The translations under genes and the position numbers were made by a program. Below the pieces are notes generated by a model, which saw only the letters and a program-made list of their open reading frames with translations, was not told the origin of the DNA and did not search any database. Of a stretch of DNA of 64,000 nucleotides, positions 12,301-24,154 are shown one piece after another (the stretch's first letter is position 1; each line of letters opens with the position of its first letter). This DNA is from Oscarella lobularis (taxonomy: Eukaryota > Porifera > Homoscleromorpha > Homosclerophorida > Oscarellidae), in contig NC_089183.1 in NCBI RefSeq assembly GCF_947507565.1, positions 1,550,001-1,614,000 on the forward strand. Reading direction: 5' to 3'.

Positions 12301-12900
12301 AAAGGTGGATCTTTTCGATATTTCGCGTTTTCACGCATGCAATCTAGAAGTCGACGTTAGAAATCGAATAAGGAGATATTGCGAAGCGTTCTTGCTCGCG
12401 ATATGGCGCTAATTTCTGCTCGAAGGCTTCGCGTTAGTCTCCACAGGCTGGACCCAACTGACGGCACGTGCCTCACTTGAAGCCGCTGGGCCAATCACCA
12501 ACGAGCATTGCACATTCCTACTTCTGCTTGTGATTTGTCAGATGCCAATCACGTGGTAGTGTTACTCTGACAACGCGTCCGGGGCGGCGACGTATTGGCT
12601 AATCGTAATGGCTAATGGCGCTCCTGATTGTTCCAATCATGTCAGTAAGCTAAAATCTAACTGTCACAGGAATCTGCGATGAGCGTCAACGTCTTCGATC
12701 TACGCAGGAAAGAAATCCTGGGTTTCGTGTCCTATGTCTGCGCGATGGACGGCAAGAATGTGAATAAGAAAGGGAACAGGAAAATCATTAATTAAAGAAG
12801 CGACCCAAGACTTCCTCGTGAAGTCCCTACACGAGCCTACATGGATTATCGTAAGTCAAAGACATCGGAAAACTAAAGAAAATTCGTCATTTTGAGGTCA
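12301..12900. other. no firm gene; one possible small exon
   Basis: An open stretch on + at about 12670-12795 (SVNVFDLRRKEILGFVSYV) ends in TTAATTAA. It may be a short exon but I do not recognise it. The rest shows nothing. Confidence 0.3.
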
Positions 12901-12902
12901 TA

Positions 12903-13685
12903 ATGATGTGCAACAAAGCGGCGCGAAATGAAATGTCGCCGGAAGATATTCCATTCTTGAACCTTCCCGCGCCGAAGGTGGTCTTATCATACGAAACCGA
13001 CAACGACAACGACGAAACCGACAACGACGAGTCTTCCGAAGGACCTCCCTCCGCCTCAGTTAACTCTGCTGCCGACGGGGAAAGTCGACGGAGGACCCCC
13101 TCCACCGCAGTTAACGCTGCCGCCGACAGGAAAGTCGACTGCCGCCGACGGGAAAGTCCACGAAGGAGCCCCTCCGCTGCAGTTAACACCGATGGGAAAG
13201 CCGACAGGGGACCCCCTCCGCCGCAGCTTACGCTGCCGGGAGGGCTCCCGAAAAAGAACACCAGAAAAAGAACACCCTCCCGTCCAGATTACGCTACGTT
13301 CGACGACGCTCCAGCGCGCAGAGCACGACGCCAAGCGCGTGAAGTAATTTTCGCAGGCGCCGTAGAGCCCTTTTATCCGGGCGCCGTTGCGCCCTTTTTT
13401 CTGGGCGTCGTCGCGCCTTTTTTCAGGGCGCCGTTGCGCCCTTTTTTCTGGGCGCCGTTGCGCATGAGACTTTTCCTCTGCGCATTTGCGCATGAGACTT
13501 TTTCCTGGGCGCCGTTACACTACCTCTTTCCTTGTTCGTTCTCTTATTCTGTGATAACATTATACTTTGGGTGGAAATTGTTTTACCTCGGCGATCGCAA
13601 TCGAGGGCTATTAATTCGCGATTCGAAAGCCGCACGCGCATTCGAAGCAAAACGCCAGCGCCCATGGCAGTTAACTTTCGCCTAA
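12903..13685 (+). repeat. open frame made of two tandem repeats, probably non-coding
   Basis: The frame is open for 260 codons, but two arrays account for most of it. At 13040-13250 there are three or four copies of a GCCGACGGGAAAGTCGAC...CCCTCCGC unit. At 13355-13515 there are five copies of CCCTTTTTTCTGGGCGCCGTTGCG. Long frames are open on both strands, as expected for a repeat without stop codons, and predicted residues change character at each array. An N-terminal acidic segment (about residues 30-45) is the only part with protein-like composition. I do not assign a function. Confidence 0.5.
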
Positions 13686-13874
13686 GTTGTGTGGCGAGTT
13701 TAGGGCGATTTCGCCTCGAAACAAAGGAAGTTGACGAGCAAAAACTGCTGGATGGATTTGTAAACAAATTACGAAGCGATCGTCATCCATCCTTATCATC
13801 ATAAATTAATTAGCGCTTTCATAGTCTCTATTTACGGCTCTGAGTCAGAATGTTCATACGAATCTGCGTTTATT

Positions 13875-13882
13875 GGTCCAGA
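13875..13882. repeat. target-site duplication GGTCCAGA (left copy)
   Basis: This matches exactly the 8 bases at 19928-19935, immediately outside the other end of the 6.0-kb transposon. Confidence 0.9.
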
Positions 13883-14766
13883 GGGCAGGGCAGACTTTCG
13901 ATACGCATGCGCGCGTTGCTACGAGCGAACTTGTTACTTTCGTTGTCGATTTCTCTGTGTTCGTAAGGAATATACACTTGTACGGAAGGTGAGAAACTTC
14001 TTATTGACCGATGGTTTATCCACCAAAGTATCAGAGTCGGGGACCCTCTACTTGTGGTACCTAAATTTCAGCCTGTTTTCTTGCCATAGTAGAGTTTGTC
14101 AATGCGTCCAATTTACTGTGCGCAAATTATTTAACATATCGCTATTGCTCGGGTGTAGGAACGAGAATCAACTGACGAAAGAGGTATCTAATATCGCATT
14201 TTTGGAAAACACGCTTTTCGATGTGAAACTCTGTTAGCGATACGTATGTTTTTTGTTAGGTATGAGGCTAAATATTTTGCACTTTGGGTTTATTATATAT
14301 AGTTGTGGTCCAGGTATCGATCTCTTTGAGTGGCCGACGCAAATTTCTTTCGTGCTGCTGCGGCAGGTACGGACTCAATTTCCGTCCTTAAATGACTCAG
14401 AAACTCGCCTGTCGTGTAGTAGTCATCCGCTTCTTCTCTGTCCTCTTCTCAATCGTCATTGACTTCATGCTGTGCTTGATCATCTGGTTGTTCGATAGTT
14501 GAAGTTGCAGGTTGGGCGCTTAGAGACTTGGAAAAGGATTGTCCAAGTTCTTTTACTTTTTTCTGCAGAAATCGCTCACAGAAGACACAGGACGTCGTTG
14601 CTGCTAAGCACTCCTGGTGGAACGAGTGGCCACAGCTGAGCAGTATGGCCGTGTCACTCTGGCTGGAGCACGTTTCCAAGTCGCACAGCAAATCGTCAGA
14701 GGGTATTTTTGAAGTGGAGAATCCCAGTGGAAACGAGTGTTGATCCAATGTGCAGCCTAGGACGCC

Positions 14767-16676
14767 TACAGTCTGTCCACGCTCACTTTACCGATCAAAA
14801 AAGTGGAATAACTTTGGCCTACTTTGTCCGATCGACGCCGTTTTTTCGCCAATGGGATGCTGACAACGTCGGATTTTTGGTTGCGCCCCCGTTTACTCTC
14901 TAGCACGCTAACGGGGTTATTATCTCGTTACTCGGTTAGTGACGTCAGTGACGTCAGCGTAATCCAATTAATTAGCCACGTCACTTAAAGAAGCATCAGC
15001 ACGAATTCCGTCTAAATCGTCCTTGTCGAGCTCTGTTTCCATGTCGTCGTCGTCGTCGTCGCTTTCGGAGTTGTCGCTCTCGCCGCTTTCCGTGTCGCTA
15101 ACACCGAATTCAATGATGAAGCGATCTACGGCTTCTTCCTGTAGACCATCGGTCTCCCAGAAGCGATTCTCCTCCTCCTCTGCCTTCCTGCAGCAGTTAC
15201 GCCATATCTCAGGAGTTACGTGATCGAACGCTTCCGGGACAAGACGTTTGAGGTCTGCCAGTTTGAACGTTTTGTTTCGCTTTTTTTAGGAAATCTTTGA
15301 CTCTCGCCCAAACCAGCTCGATTGGGTTAAGCTCACAGTGAGCTACGGGTGACCTGAGTACAGTATGTCCTGCGCGTTTGGCGTACTCATTGATCTCAAA
15401 TCTCTTCTGTGGAGCGGCCAATTTAATTTTCTCCAAAAGATCTTTCTTCAAATCCTTAGGGTCCCACGGAATTCCATGATTAGAAAGCCAATTCTGCATG
15501 ATTGGCTTCGTCGACGATTTTACAGGCACCTTCTCTATAACCGTGTTATGGTAAGGTGCATTATCTAGCACGATTACGGAATGAGGAGGTAGATTCGGCA
15601 AAAGTTGCTTTTGGAACCATTCCACAAAGTGTGGCCCGTTCATCTCGTCGTGGTAGTCACTTGATTTAGTTTTAGAAATAAAGACGAGTTCTGCTCCTTG
15701 AATCCAGCCTTCTCTCCAACCTAAAAAGAACAGTAATGGTGACAGCAGCTTTTCATAAGCTGTAGGTTACCTGCATGCAAAATAATTAATCTCTGCCCTT
15801 TGCCGCTCGGCCTTTTCCACCCGCCCTTTCCCTCACTATCGAGCCACACTCTTTCAGGCGCCATATGAGCATTTGCCCATGTTTCGTCTAGGAATACTAT
15901 AGGCCTTCCTTCTTTTCGATATTTCCTAATTTCTCGAAGATACTTATGTCTCGACTCAATGATATCTTGTCGTTCGTAAAAGAAGACCTTGTCGTCACGC
16001 TTGGCATACCTAAATTTCAGCTTCCGTAGAACTTTGTGAAGAGTCGATCGTCCGTAAGGAAAATTTCCGTCTGATTTCAATTTAGTCAGAATTTTGTCTA
16101 AAGTGGGGTATTCATGACTCTCGTAAAATTGAGACACGGTCCGTCTTATTAATGCCAGGTCGAAATCATCCAGATTAACAACGAGGCGACTTTTACTGTA
16201 ACGCGTTCTTTTTGATGGTGAGGGATTAATTTTGTTTCCCGATTTCTTGAATTCTTTATGGATAGTGTACAGGGTTTTTCTGCTAAACCCCGTAGCAAGC
16301 GACAACCTCTCCTCCACCCGATTGAGGCTCAAACGCTGCCTTTGGGCTCGTTCCTTCTCAAAGAAGAGCCTGAGTTTCTCGACGAGGACTTTCTCGCAGG
16401 ATCTGACTCGACGAGTTGAGCGAGACATGCTCGAACGATCGAAAACGACGAGAAGACCACCGCAGACAAAAGCAGCAGGGAAACGCGTACGTAGGTGCGC
16501 GCGCGAGCCCATTTTTCTCAATGGACCTCGCGGGACAAGATCGAGCACGGCCAGCGGAGTGCGGAATGCAAGCCCGAGCGAAGAACGATAATTGTTGCCA
16601 TGGCAGTAATTATTCTAAGTCACGTGTCAGATAATCTATTTAGGGTGATCGGTAAAGTGAGCGTGGACAGACTGTA
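14767..16676 (-). mobile_element. nested mariner-like element, 1906 bp, TA duplication
   Basis: A 29-bp perfect terminal inverted repeat beginning CAGTCTGTCCACGCTCACTT lies at 14769-14797 and 16646-16674, bounded by TA on each side (14767-14768, 16675-16676). The perfect TIR match points to a fairly recent insertion. It sits in the last exon of the gene at 14449-19506 and separates the DDE-like region from the RING. Confidence 0.95.
14968..16428 (-). CDS. Tc1/mariner-superfamily transposase (DDE_3), one slip
   Basis: Start chosen at 16428 (MSRSTRRVRSC). Exon 1 runs to 15771, a 50-bp GT..AG intron follows (15770-15721), and exon 2 starts at 15720 and joins the frame exactly. An N-terminal helix-turn-helix region (about residues 30-90) is followed by the catalytic domain: IVFLDETWANAH (first Asp), SVIVLDNAPYHN (second Asp) and HCELNPIELVWA (Glu). 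A run of seven A at about 15290 carries a one-base slip. Past it the correct frame continues through an acidic Ser/Asp/Glu tail to TAA at 14968-14970. All three catalytic residues are present, so only that slip stands between this copy and an intact gene, and it could even be a sequence error. Confidence 0.9.
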
Positions 16677-19600
16677 GTTTAAAGAATTTTCTTTTCTTTG
16701 ATTCCGTCATCTCTCCACTTGTGCTGTTTTGAAAGATGTCGACGAATTTCGCTACCAGATACTCCGCAGACTTTCCCGCCAGGTGTGACACGTTTTGTTT
16801 TGCAGGCATTTTTGCTGGAGGCGCCAAAAAGTTTGCCGCGAAAGCTGTGTCGAACTTTTTGGCGCTAAGGACGTGCGCAAACTCTGCAATCTGTTGAGCA
16901 CTTGCCCAAGACGGACACTGCATTCTCAAGAGGCTGTGGAAAATTTCCACTTTTTTTTCACTAAGGACGTTCAAGTATCTGGAGAAGGTCGGCGTCCATT
17001 CAGGTAAGACGGTTTCATAGTGCAGCCAGTCACTTATAGTGGAGAGCATGGCCTTGTTATAATGGTGACGCTGCTGTATGATAAATACTATTGATAGCCG
17101 GATCATCGAGTTTTGCCATAGATGGTACAGGCTGCCACGATGGATGGTTGAGTAGAAGAAGAAAACTAGTGGGACAAGCTCATCTAAGAGGTGACGCAGA
17201 AGTAGAAATTCTCGATCCTTTCCGATTTCAAATAGAGCCAAGATGTTTTCTCGAATCATCATCCACCCCCCGATCACCGCTGCGATCAAAGTCGTCATCC
17301 GTTCGTAACGAGGCTTCTTTGGCAGTACTTTGCGGGTGCCAAAGAGATGCTTAAATAGCCCTATAATATACATATAAGTATATATATATTATATTATATA
17401 TTAATATGTATCAATAAAATATATAGAATATTTATTAATTTAGTATATGTTTATATAATGTACAGGTATTACCTTCAAAGATCGGATGGTAAAGGGTAAA
17501 CAGATTTTCTAACGAGTTCAAGTAGATATGAAACGGGCCTAAGACAGGCAGCAGAGAGTTGAAAACTGCATGCTCAGGGTTCTAATAATTAAGTAATGAT
17601 AAATGAGGGTTAACACGTATTCTATAATAAGTAATGGACTAGTTTACCTGAGCAATAATTTTTTTTGAAAATAGAACGTTGGATAATCGCCTATTGACGG
17701 CAAAGCATTTTGCTTCAGGTACCTGAAAAATAATTAAGTAATATTTATTCAAAATCTAATTAGTTTACTGTTTCAGAGACGGGTGAATATCTAAGGCATT
17801 TGTCAGCACGCACTTGTAATCTTCCATTGATTTCAGATTTTGATGAAGCTCGTCGATCAGTCGAACACTTCGGAGGAGATCAAGTTCTCTTTGATTGGGT
17901 GCCTCGTAGCACCTAGGATAGAGTCTTTACCAGTCGATATTGTTTGGTTTCCGGCACTTACCGTAAATCAACTAAAGTTTTATGAATATCTTTCAAATTG
18001 AGATTTCGGAAATTCTCCGGAAGAGAAGACAGCCAGTTTTTTGTGAAGTATTCGGGTAAATACGTGGAAACGTGATCCCAGGTGCGTCCGACGTTAACAG
18101 CTCCTTTATTGGTATCAGATGTTGGCTTGTAGTGAATGGACGTCGTTTGAGGAAGAGGGAGAGGAATTCCCCCAATTGTATCTTGTACGTCAACTATGCA
18201 CGTAGCCATGTGTATGGCAGTTGATGTTACAGATGATGTCGGGCGTTGAATGGTGTGAATGGCGTGGAAGTCGTCGATAATGAGCAAGGTAAGCTGATTC
18301 TTATCAACCGCACTTCTAATAAATGTTTCTACCTATTATTTATACATGAATTATAATAAATATATATCTGGGGCATATTCACCTGTTTTTCATTGTCTTT
18401 CGCGAGATCCTTTCTGAATCTCAGTATCGTTCGAGGATGGCCACATATTCCGATCGATCTTCCACACTCAAGAGCTGCTTCGGAGCAGCCTGCGAGAGAC
18501 AAATGCAACCCAACGTCGTTGACAAATGTGGTTAGTTGCTGAAAATCATGATTTCAAAATTTTTAGTTTGAATAATTTACAATTTTTTACCTGGTTGCCA
18601 AGGTATGCAAGACGATACAGTTCAGCTACCACTCTCTGGCGCTTTAGGTCGCCTCTTCTGTCCACGTCTAAACTGCTCGAGTATTCGCTGGTGATAACCT
18701 TCTTCAGGATGTCGAACAGCCCAGGAGCGTGCACGCTGCAGAATTCTTCCATTTCATCTGCACTGTATAATTTGTTTCCTTCCCTGCCGATATGATGGTC
18801 GAAGAGAGCCTTCTGGAAGGATTTCATCAGCCCAGAGAAGTCTATTAGTAGGACATTAATTAAATGCTAAAATGCAGATGGAGACCTGTCTGCTCAATTA
18901 CCGGGATTCGACCGAGACTCCTCAAGTCTCCTGTTCTCGTCTTCTAAGTCTGATATCCGACGGCGACACCTCGACAACTCACTCTGCATGCGTCCCAGTT
19001 CGGCTTTTGTTCTGGCAAGCTCGGTAGTACCCCGAGTTCTTTCCAAATCGGACACTTCCGTGCAGGTAGGCTGCAAAATCAAATTAGCATAATGCTAATA
19101 CAGGTTACGTAGTACAAACCTGTACGGCAGCAACTCTCTTGGCCGGTGGTTCGTAGCGAGGATGTTCGATGAGCTGCTCGCACGAATCCATCTCCTTGAA
19201 GTGGTACCAGCACACGTACGCAGCAGGCTCTCCGGTTATTTCGTCGAGAGGAGCGCAAAGACGAGACGGACACGCGCGCAGGGAGCCTGAACAGCGATCC
19301 GCATCGAAGCGAAAAGCGCAACGACGAAATTCGTCGTAGCGAATACGCGAATGGTCAAGGCAAAGGCAAACGTCGTCGTAGAATCCGCGTTCTCTTGCTT
19401 CTCTACCGTTGTAGGTTTCGAGGGTGCCGAAGCAAGGCGTTTCAGACGCGCGTCGCGCTCGCGTGATGTGGCCGAGAGTGTAAAAACACTGCGCGAGGCT
19501 GTTCATAACTGAAGCAATCCACGAAATCGTCGAAACCGAAGGCGCGCGAACGATCTGTCGATCTGGCAGGATCGGGCTGTAAGTTCGCGCGATTTTTGCA

Positions 19601-19927
19601 CGATTTAGCTACAGAATGGAACATTTCTTCGCTACGTAAGTTTGCTAGTAGCTGTTCTAGAGCGAAACGTCACGACGTTGCGAAGATAAGATCAGCTGAG
19701 GATTGGCCCGCCGACTTCAGCGCCGTTTTTCTCGAAACACGTACCCTATTTTTTTATTTACGTATGAGTCAGATGAAAGTGTGATAAATGCTCTTTCGAT
19801 CGGTGCGTCGTTCGAGCTTATCGTGGGTGACCCCGCCTTATCGTGGCTGATCGAATTCGATTAAGTAATTATCCTATACGTAATTCGCCTAGCAACGCGC
19901 GCATGCGTATCGAAAGTCTGCCCTGCC

Positions 19928-19935
19928 GGTCCAGA
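19928..19935. repeat. target-site duplication GGTCCAGA (right copy)
   Basis: Direct repeat of 13875-13882, immediately after the TIR ending CTGCCCTGCC. Confidence 0.9.
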
Positions 19936-20450
19936 ATGGTCTCGTGATCCGTTAATTAAAGCCTAGCGTGCGCTCATATCATGGCGAAGGTAAAAATCGT
20001 TTCCCCTTCGGTTTGAGCCCTCCGTTCACTCCTAAAGGAGAAAAAACTTAGCATGTTATTGGCATTACATTCCAGTAAGCAATAGAATGCATGCCGTGCA
20101 CCGACGAATGGTACGCAGATCCTAATGTAAATGAGCTCGAAGAGATCGCTGTCCCGCTGTCCCTGCTACACGACCTTCCCATATATGACATGCGTTCGTC
20201 AACAGCTTTGCAAACAAAGCAACATTTATCAGAAGAGCCTGAGCTTGATTCAGATCGCCAAGCTGGGGGCTTTGAAGTGTGATATTCTTGCCTGCAATTT
20301 CGCAAACATCATCGGCGGTCGAATCTTTAACGGCAACATCCGCATTGATTTGTGTGAGGGAATTGCCAGAGTCTTGGAGTTTTTCCACATGCTTTCTATT
20401 TCTTTCGTCCAATACTCGCTCGCGCTCTCGTATTTTGGTATGTTGCACCG

Positions 20451-21350
20451 TAGATAGAAGAGAAAGGGGATAGGCAACTCCCGTAGTCACGTGATACTTT
20501 CATATAGAGTTCGTATGACCATGGTATGGCGGTAAGCGTGTCCCACTCACGTCCCGTATGCGACCACTCTTCGGTCGAATTGCTACGAGAAGACGTACTT
20601 TCATTTGCATCAGACCGCGTGAATCTATTACCTTATCGGCGTTAGTGGTTCTGAGAGTTTCAAATCGGTGCTTTGTGTTATTTCCATGGTCACGCTAAGG
20701 CTAGTATCCTTTCGTACCCTCTGCACTCTCGCGGAGTTATCTTTCCTACTGCTTTTTCGCTTATACGATGCACAGAGCCAACTTGTACAGCTCAATGCTG
20801 CCAAAAGAAGCCAAAACCACAAGAGACGGCTCGCAGCAGTACATTTCCTATGTTGCGCAGCGCGTCTGATCGTACCGACTGCTCGCAGTAGACTTCGGAA
20901 AGGAGAACGATTTGCAGCATAGCATGCACCTTAGTCTTTAGCCTAACGCTTGCGCTACTGGGCGAATGTAAAGACGGTGTAGCAGCTGCTGTACTGTTTA
21001 CCGCGCGTTCCCATTCATTTCATTGTAAAACAGTGGCAAGTTTATATACGTAAATAGTGTATTTTGGTATCTTTTGCAGAAGTATGCCTAGACAACTTGC
21101 ATTATATGAAGAAAAGGCGAATATAGTCAGAAATCGAGAAGCAATACAAAGCAAAATGTTCACGACGACGAGGAAATGCCGCTTAATGTCGGAACACAAA
21201 CCGACTCCCCGTAAGAGCACATTTACAAAATTTTGCGGCGAGAACATCGTTGAGACCCTTGCGGACAGCATCCATTTTCTTGTCCCACGCCTAGCGCATA
21301 AAGGTATTACGTGACTACGGGAGTTGCCTATCCCCTTTCTCTTCTATCTA
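20451..21350. mobile_element. 900-bp non-autonomous TIR element flanked by TA
   Basis: Inverted ends of about 40 bp starting GATAGAAGAGAAAGGGGATA lie at 20453-20492 and 21309-21348, with TA outside each. The interior has only short open stretches (for example 20668-20922 +, a hydrophobic segment) and no transposase motif. The TA duplication suggests mobilisation by a Tc1/mariner/pogo-type enzyme. The DNA on each side shares GTTGCAC, which may be chance. Confidence 0.8.
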
Positions 21351-21499
21351 TGGTTGCACTCTTAGCAGCTTCAAGAACAGATATGCTAGGAGACCATTTG
21401 TAGCAGCAAAATTGTTTTTGAAAAGGTAGGTTTTAGAAATGAGAATCCCTAAGGGAACATCTAAATCACAGACAATTCAAATGGCGTCGATTTTCTGAC

Positions 21500-21889
21500 G
21501 TCCTAACACCAAAAAATTATTCATCGTCGTCGTCCAGCTCTTCACTGTAGGTTGCAACGTGCGCCTCAATTGAGGAGGGAGAAGAGTGGAAGGACAAACT
21601 GCGGTCCGCAGCGATTGAAGGCATGAAAAGCTCAAAGAACTTTTGTCCTCAGTCTGACGTTGAAACCGACAGCGAAGAAGAAGAGCAGGAGGAAGATCGT
21701 CAGCAACAGATAGAGTCCTACTATCATGCTATCTTTGTCGCGCAGGCCCTTCTTCATTTCGCCGACGACAAGGGAAACGAGAAAGTAGATGCTGCATTTT
21801 GCCTGTCAACAAGGTTGAATAAAGCTAAACTACAGAGCATGAAGAAGATGAAGCAGGCGACTATACATGATTACTTAAGGAAAAAGTAG
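21500..21889 (+). pseudogene. Tigger/jerky-type transposase, C-terminal fragment
   Basis: Only a C-terminus is visible: an acidic Glu/Asp stretch, a helical segment (HAIFVAQALLHFADDKGN) and the ending KMKQATIHDYLRKK. Pogo/Tigger transposases often end in a short basic and aromatic PCNA-binding motif. QATIHDYL roughly fits a PIP box (Gln, then Ile, then an aromatic plus Leu). The catalytic domain is absent upstream, where the 900-bp TIR element lies. The assignment rests on composition and ending, so it is moderate. Confidence 0.45.
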
Positions 21890-24154
21890 CGCCTAACAAA
21901 CTTGAACAACCTTGTTTCATTTCATTTCAAAGTCATTTATCAAAATAACATGCGTTTTGTTTAAACGGCCACCTGTTTATAGCGGCTCCTTAACTTGAGC
22001 AAGTAGGTGACCGCAATAATTACGTTTCACTGTATTTATATCAAATGAAAATTTGTCATTTCTCTCTATTTCATCATCATGTGTCATCATCCATCGTCAG
22101 CCGTCATCATCATCTTCAATCATTTTCTGTTATCTGTAATCAACGTCAGCCATTATGTGACGAATCTGTCTTCATCATCACCCGTCACTCAGCCATTATG
22201 TGAAATATCCTTCGTCGTTATCACCTTTCACTCAGCCATCATTGGAAACAATATAAATTAACAATTAATTTATGTTTCAGTTATTAACTCTTTATTATTT
22301 TGGCAGGCGCCACTGCCAGGAAAGATAGTTGCCTCCACGGAAGACGACAAACAAGCAAAGTTTTCTGTATAGATTTCACTCCTTTTCGCGTAATTTTTTT
22401 TCAGGGGGCTAGTTGTGGAAGGCAATGTGCTACTTCTATCGAAGACGTCTAACGAGGTATCTGTATCATTTCCGCGTATTTGTTTTGCTTTCTTCTTTTG
22501 AGATTTGAGTCGGATGCAAGGCTAAAGACGACTGGACGACGTGGTAAGTGGAGGGAAGAAGACAGGAGGTATATGAATTTAGTGCCCGCAATTGTACTAG
22601 CTGGCTCTTTTAGTACTAGATTTCGACGTGGGATGAAGTAGATGAAAAAGAAGGGGATATTGGATAAGAAGAAGAGTGGAAGGAGAAGGACTGGACGATG
22701 ACAGGGCAGAGGTATCACTGTGGACTGCTCCTTTATTCTTTTCCTTTTTTTGTTTGAGCTATAGGTAGTAGGTACCGCGAGAAGAAAAAGACCAAGGGAC
22801 AGTGGATATAGCGTGCTGGTGCTTCGCAAAAACTTCTAAAATGTTTCGTCCATTGGCGACGCCCAAACTTTGGCTGCACGCAAAATCTCTTTGTGAATCT
22901 CCTTCTATCTAACTTTCTCCTCCTTTACCGCAGCTAAAACTTGCGACAGCAAAGACACGACGGAGAAGGGATTGTCCTGCTCTTGCGGCGGCCGCATCAA
23001 GGGATTGAATTGAGAATGAGTAGCACTGATCTAACTAACTACATACAGTTCACGCCATATTCGGTCGGGAAACCGTTGGAGACGCGAACAACGATCCGAA
23101 CAAGCAAGCTTGGATGCGAGAGACGACAACGGGCAGGAGCAAGAAGAGCGGCAAAGAGAAAGCAATTTTTTATCTTGAGAAGTAGCTGTCTTGTGGAAGG
23201 TCGTCAACGCTCTGTCTGATGAAAAACTAACGCAAGGTCCGGACGTGCGCTGCATCACCAGACGTCTTGAAGCGCGTCAAAAACTACCTCGCTCCTTCAA
23301 ATCAACAAAAAGCTGACTCGTCTCCTTCAAGACTCTCTAGGAGGAAACAGACTAAGCGTTTAAAAATAAAAGAACGATAGGAAGACAAAGGTTGCTGTAC
23401 AAAGTCCTACACCAAACTACTCACTCTAGTACCATCGAAGCGTAGATTACCCGGATATATCCGGGAGTGTTCGCGAAGTAAGCTGCCGCAGCGAAACCAC
23501 CGTGAGGACGCGGACTAGCCACTCCATTGTCAGGTTAACTTTGAACCCTGCAAAACTGCTACTTCCTTTTCTACCAATAGGGCTTCACGGCTGTTTCACT
23601 GCGGCAGCGTAATACAGTAGAGAGCCCGGAGAGAACCCGTATTAATTGGGGGTGCGGTTTCCTACGCGACGACGAAACGGGCTCCGATCGTCGCTGCGAA
23701 GTGATTCTACCCAGTTTTCTGGGCTTCAGGTAACGTATTTGAGTAAAATGCAATTGCTTGTCCTGCTTTGGGCTTTTTTCAGCGTCTCGGAAAGAAGATT
23801 TGGCCACCCCCGGTTGATCTCTGGTTAGCGCTTCCCTACACCTGATGCAGTATTCCTCGTACGATCATCTGCTTTCTTGTAGATCGCCGAAAAGGGCTCG
23901 ACTGACAGATTTCTTGCACACCTTTTTTTCAGCCAAGAATGGCCACCAAACTCAACCGGAAGTCGAAAGGACGCGTTTAAGCTAAGAGGCGTTTTAGGTG
24001 TATAACGCTAGTAAAATTTATTTGTACAAGAGGGGTTAATTGCAGGCAAGGTTAGCGGCCCACCGCAAAGCTGAGGTCGAGGTCAAAGCGTTTATTCTAG
24101 CTCGAGGTCAAAGCGTTTATTCTAGCGCACTATGCGAAGGTCTTTTTCTCTAGC
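21890..24154. other. no recognisable gene; low-complexity CATCAT tract
   Basis: At 22065-22250 the sequence is made of CATCATC and CACTCAGCCATTATGTGA type repeats. Elsewhere open stretches (22829-22449 -, 22941-23219 +, 23646-23828 +) are unlike any family I know. At 24066-24125 a 29-bp segment (GAGGTCAAAGCGTTTATTCT..) is duplicated in tandem directly before the RAG1-like gene. Confidence 0.5.

Larger units (their letters stand above)
14449..19506 (-). pseudogene. nine-exon DDE-like transposase with coiled coil and C-terminal RING
   Basis: Exons on the minus strand: 19506-19120, 19070-18902, 18841-18591, 18538-18383, 18293-17962, 17912-17769, 17722-17648, 17581-17473, and 17360-16675 continued at 14766-14449. 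Most junctions keep phase; 17648/17581 does not, which suggests a frameshift. Order of parts: Cys/His-containing N-terminus, a predicted coiled coil (exon 2), a helical segment, LLIIDDFHAIHTIQRP, SIGDYPTFYFQKKLL, FNSLLPVLGPFHIYLNS, HHYNKAMLSTISDWL, KKVEIFHSLLR and a C3HC4-type RING (CDLETC..CGHSFHQEC..CVFC). The protein resembles unnamed cnidarian proteins. The spaced Asp, Asp and Glu motifs suggest an RNase H-fold DDE core, which is inference. The last exon is split by a mariner-like insertion at a TA. Without it the frame reads straight through. Confidence 0.8.
13883..19927 (-). mobile_element. 6.0-kb DNA transposon with 38-bp TIRs and 8-bp TSD
   Basis: The ends are inverted copies starting GGCAGGGCAGACTTTCGATA and continuing to GCGCGTTGCTA, about 38 bp and nearly identical (the left end has one extra G). 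Both are bounded outside by the direct repeat GGTCCAGA. Inside is one multi-exon gene on the minus strand (19506 to 14449) interrupted by a nested mariner-like element, so the element before nesting was about 4.1 kb. An 8-bp duplication is typical of hAT and P-type elements, but the encoded protein shows no hAT dimerisation signature that I can see. The superfamily is therefore open. Confidence 0.9.

Noticed and set aside
12903-13685. A 260-residue protein-coding gene
   Set aside because: Most of the frame is two tandem arrays that leave several frames open on both strands.
24128-24134. CACTATG, resembling the start of Transib/RSS-type ends, just before the RAG1-like gene
   Set aside because: A 7-bp match is expected by chance, and I found no inverted partner beyond the gene's 3' end.
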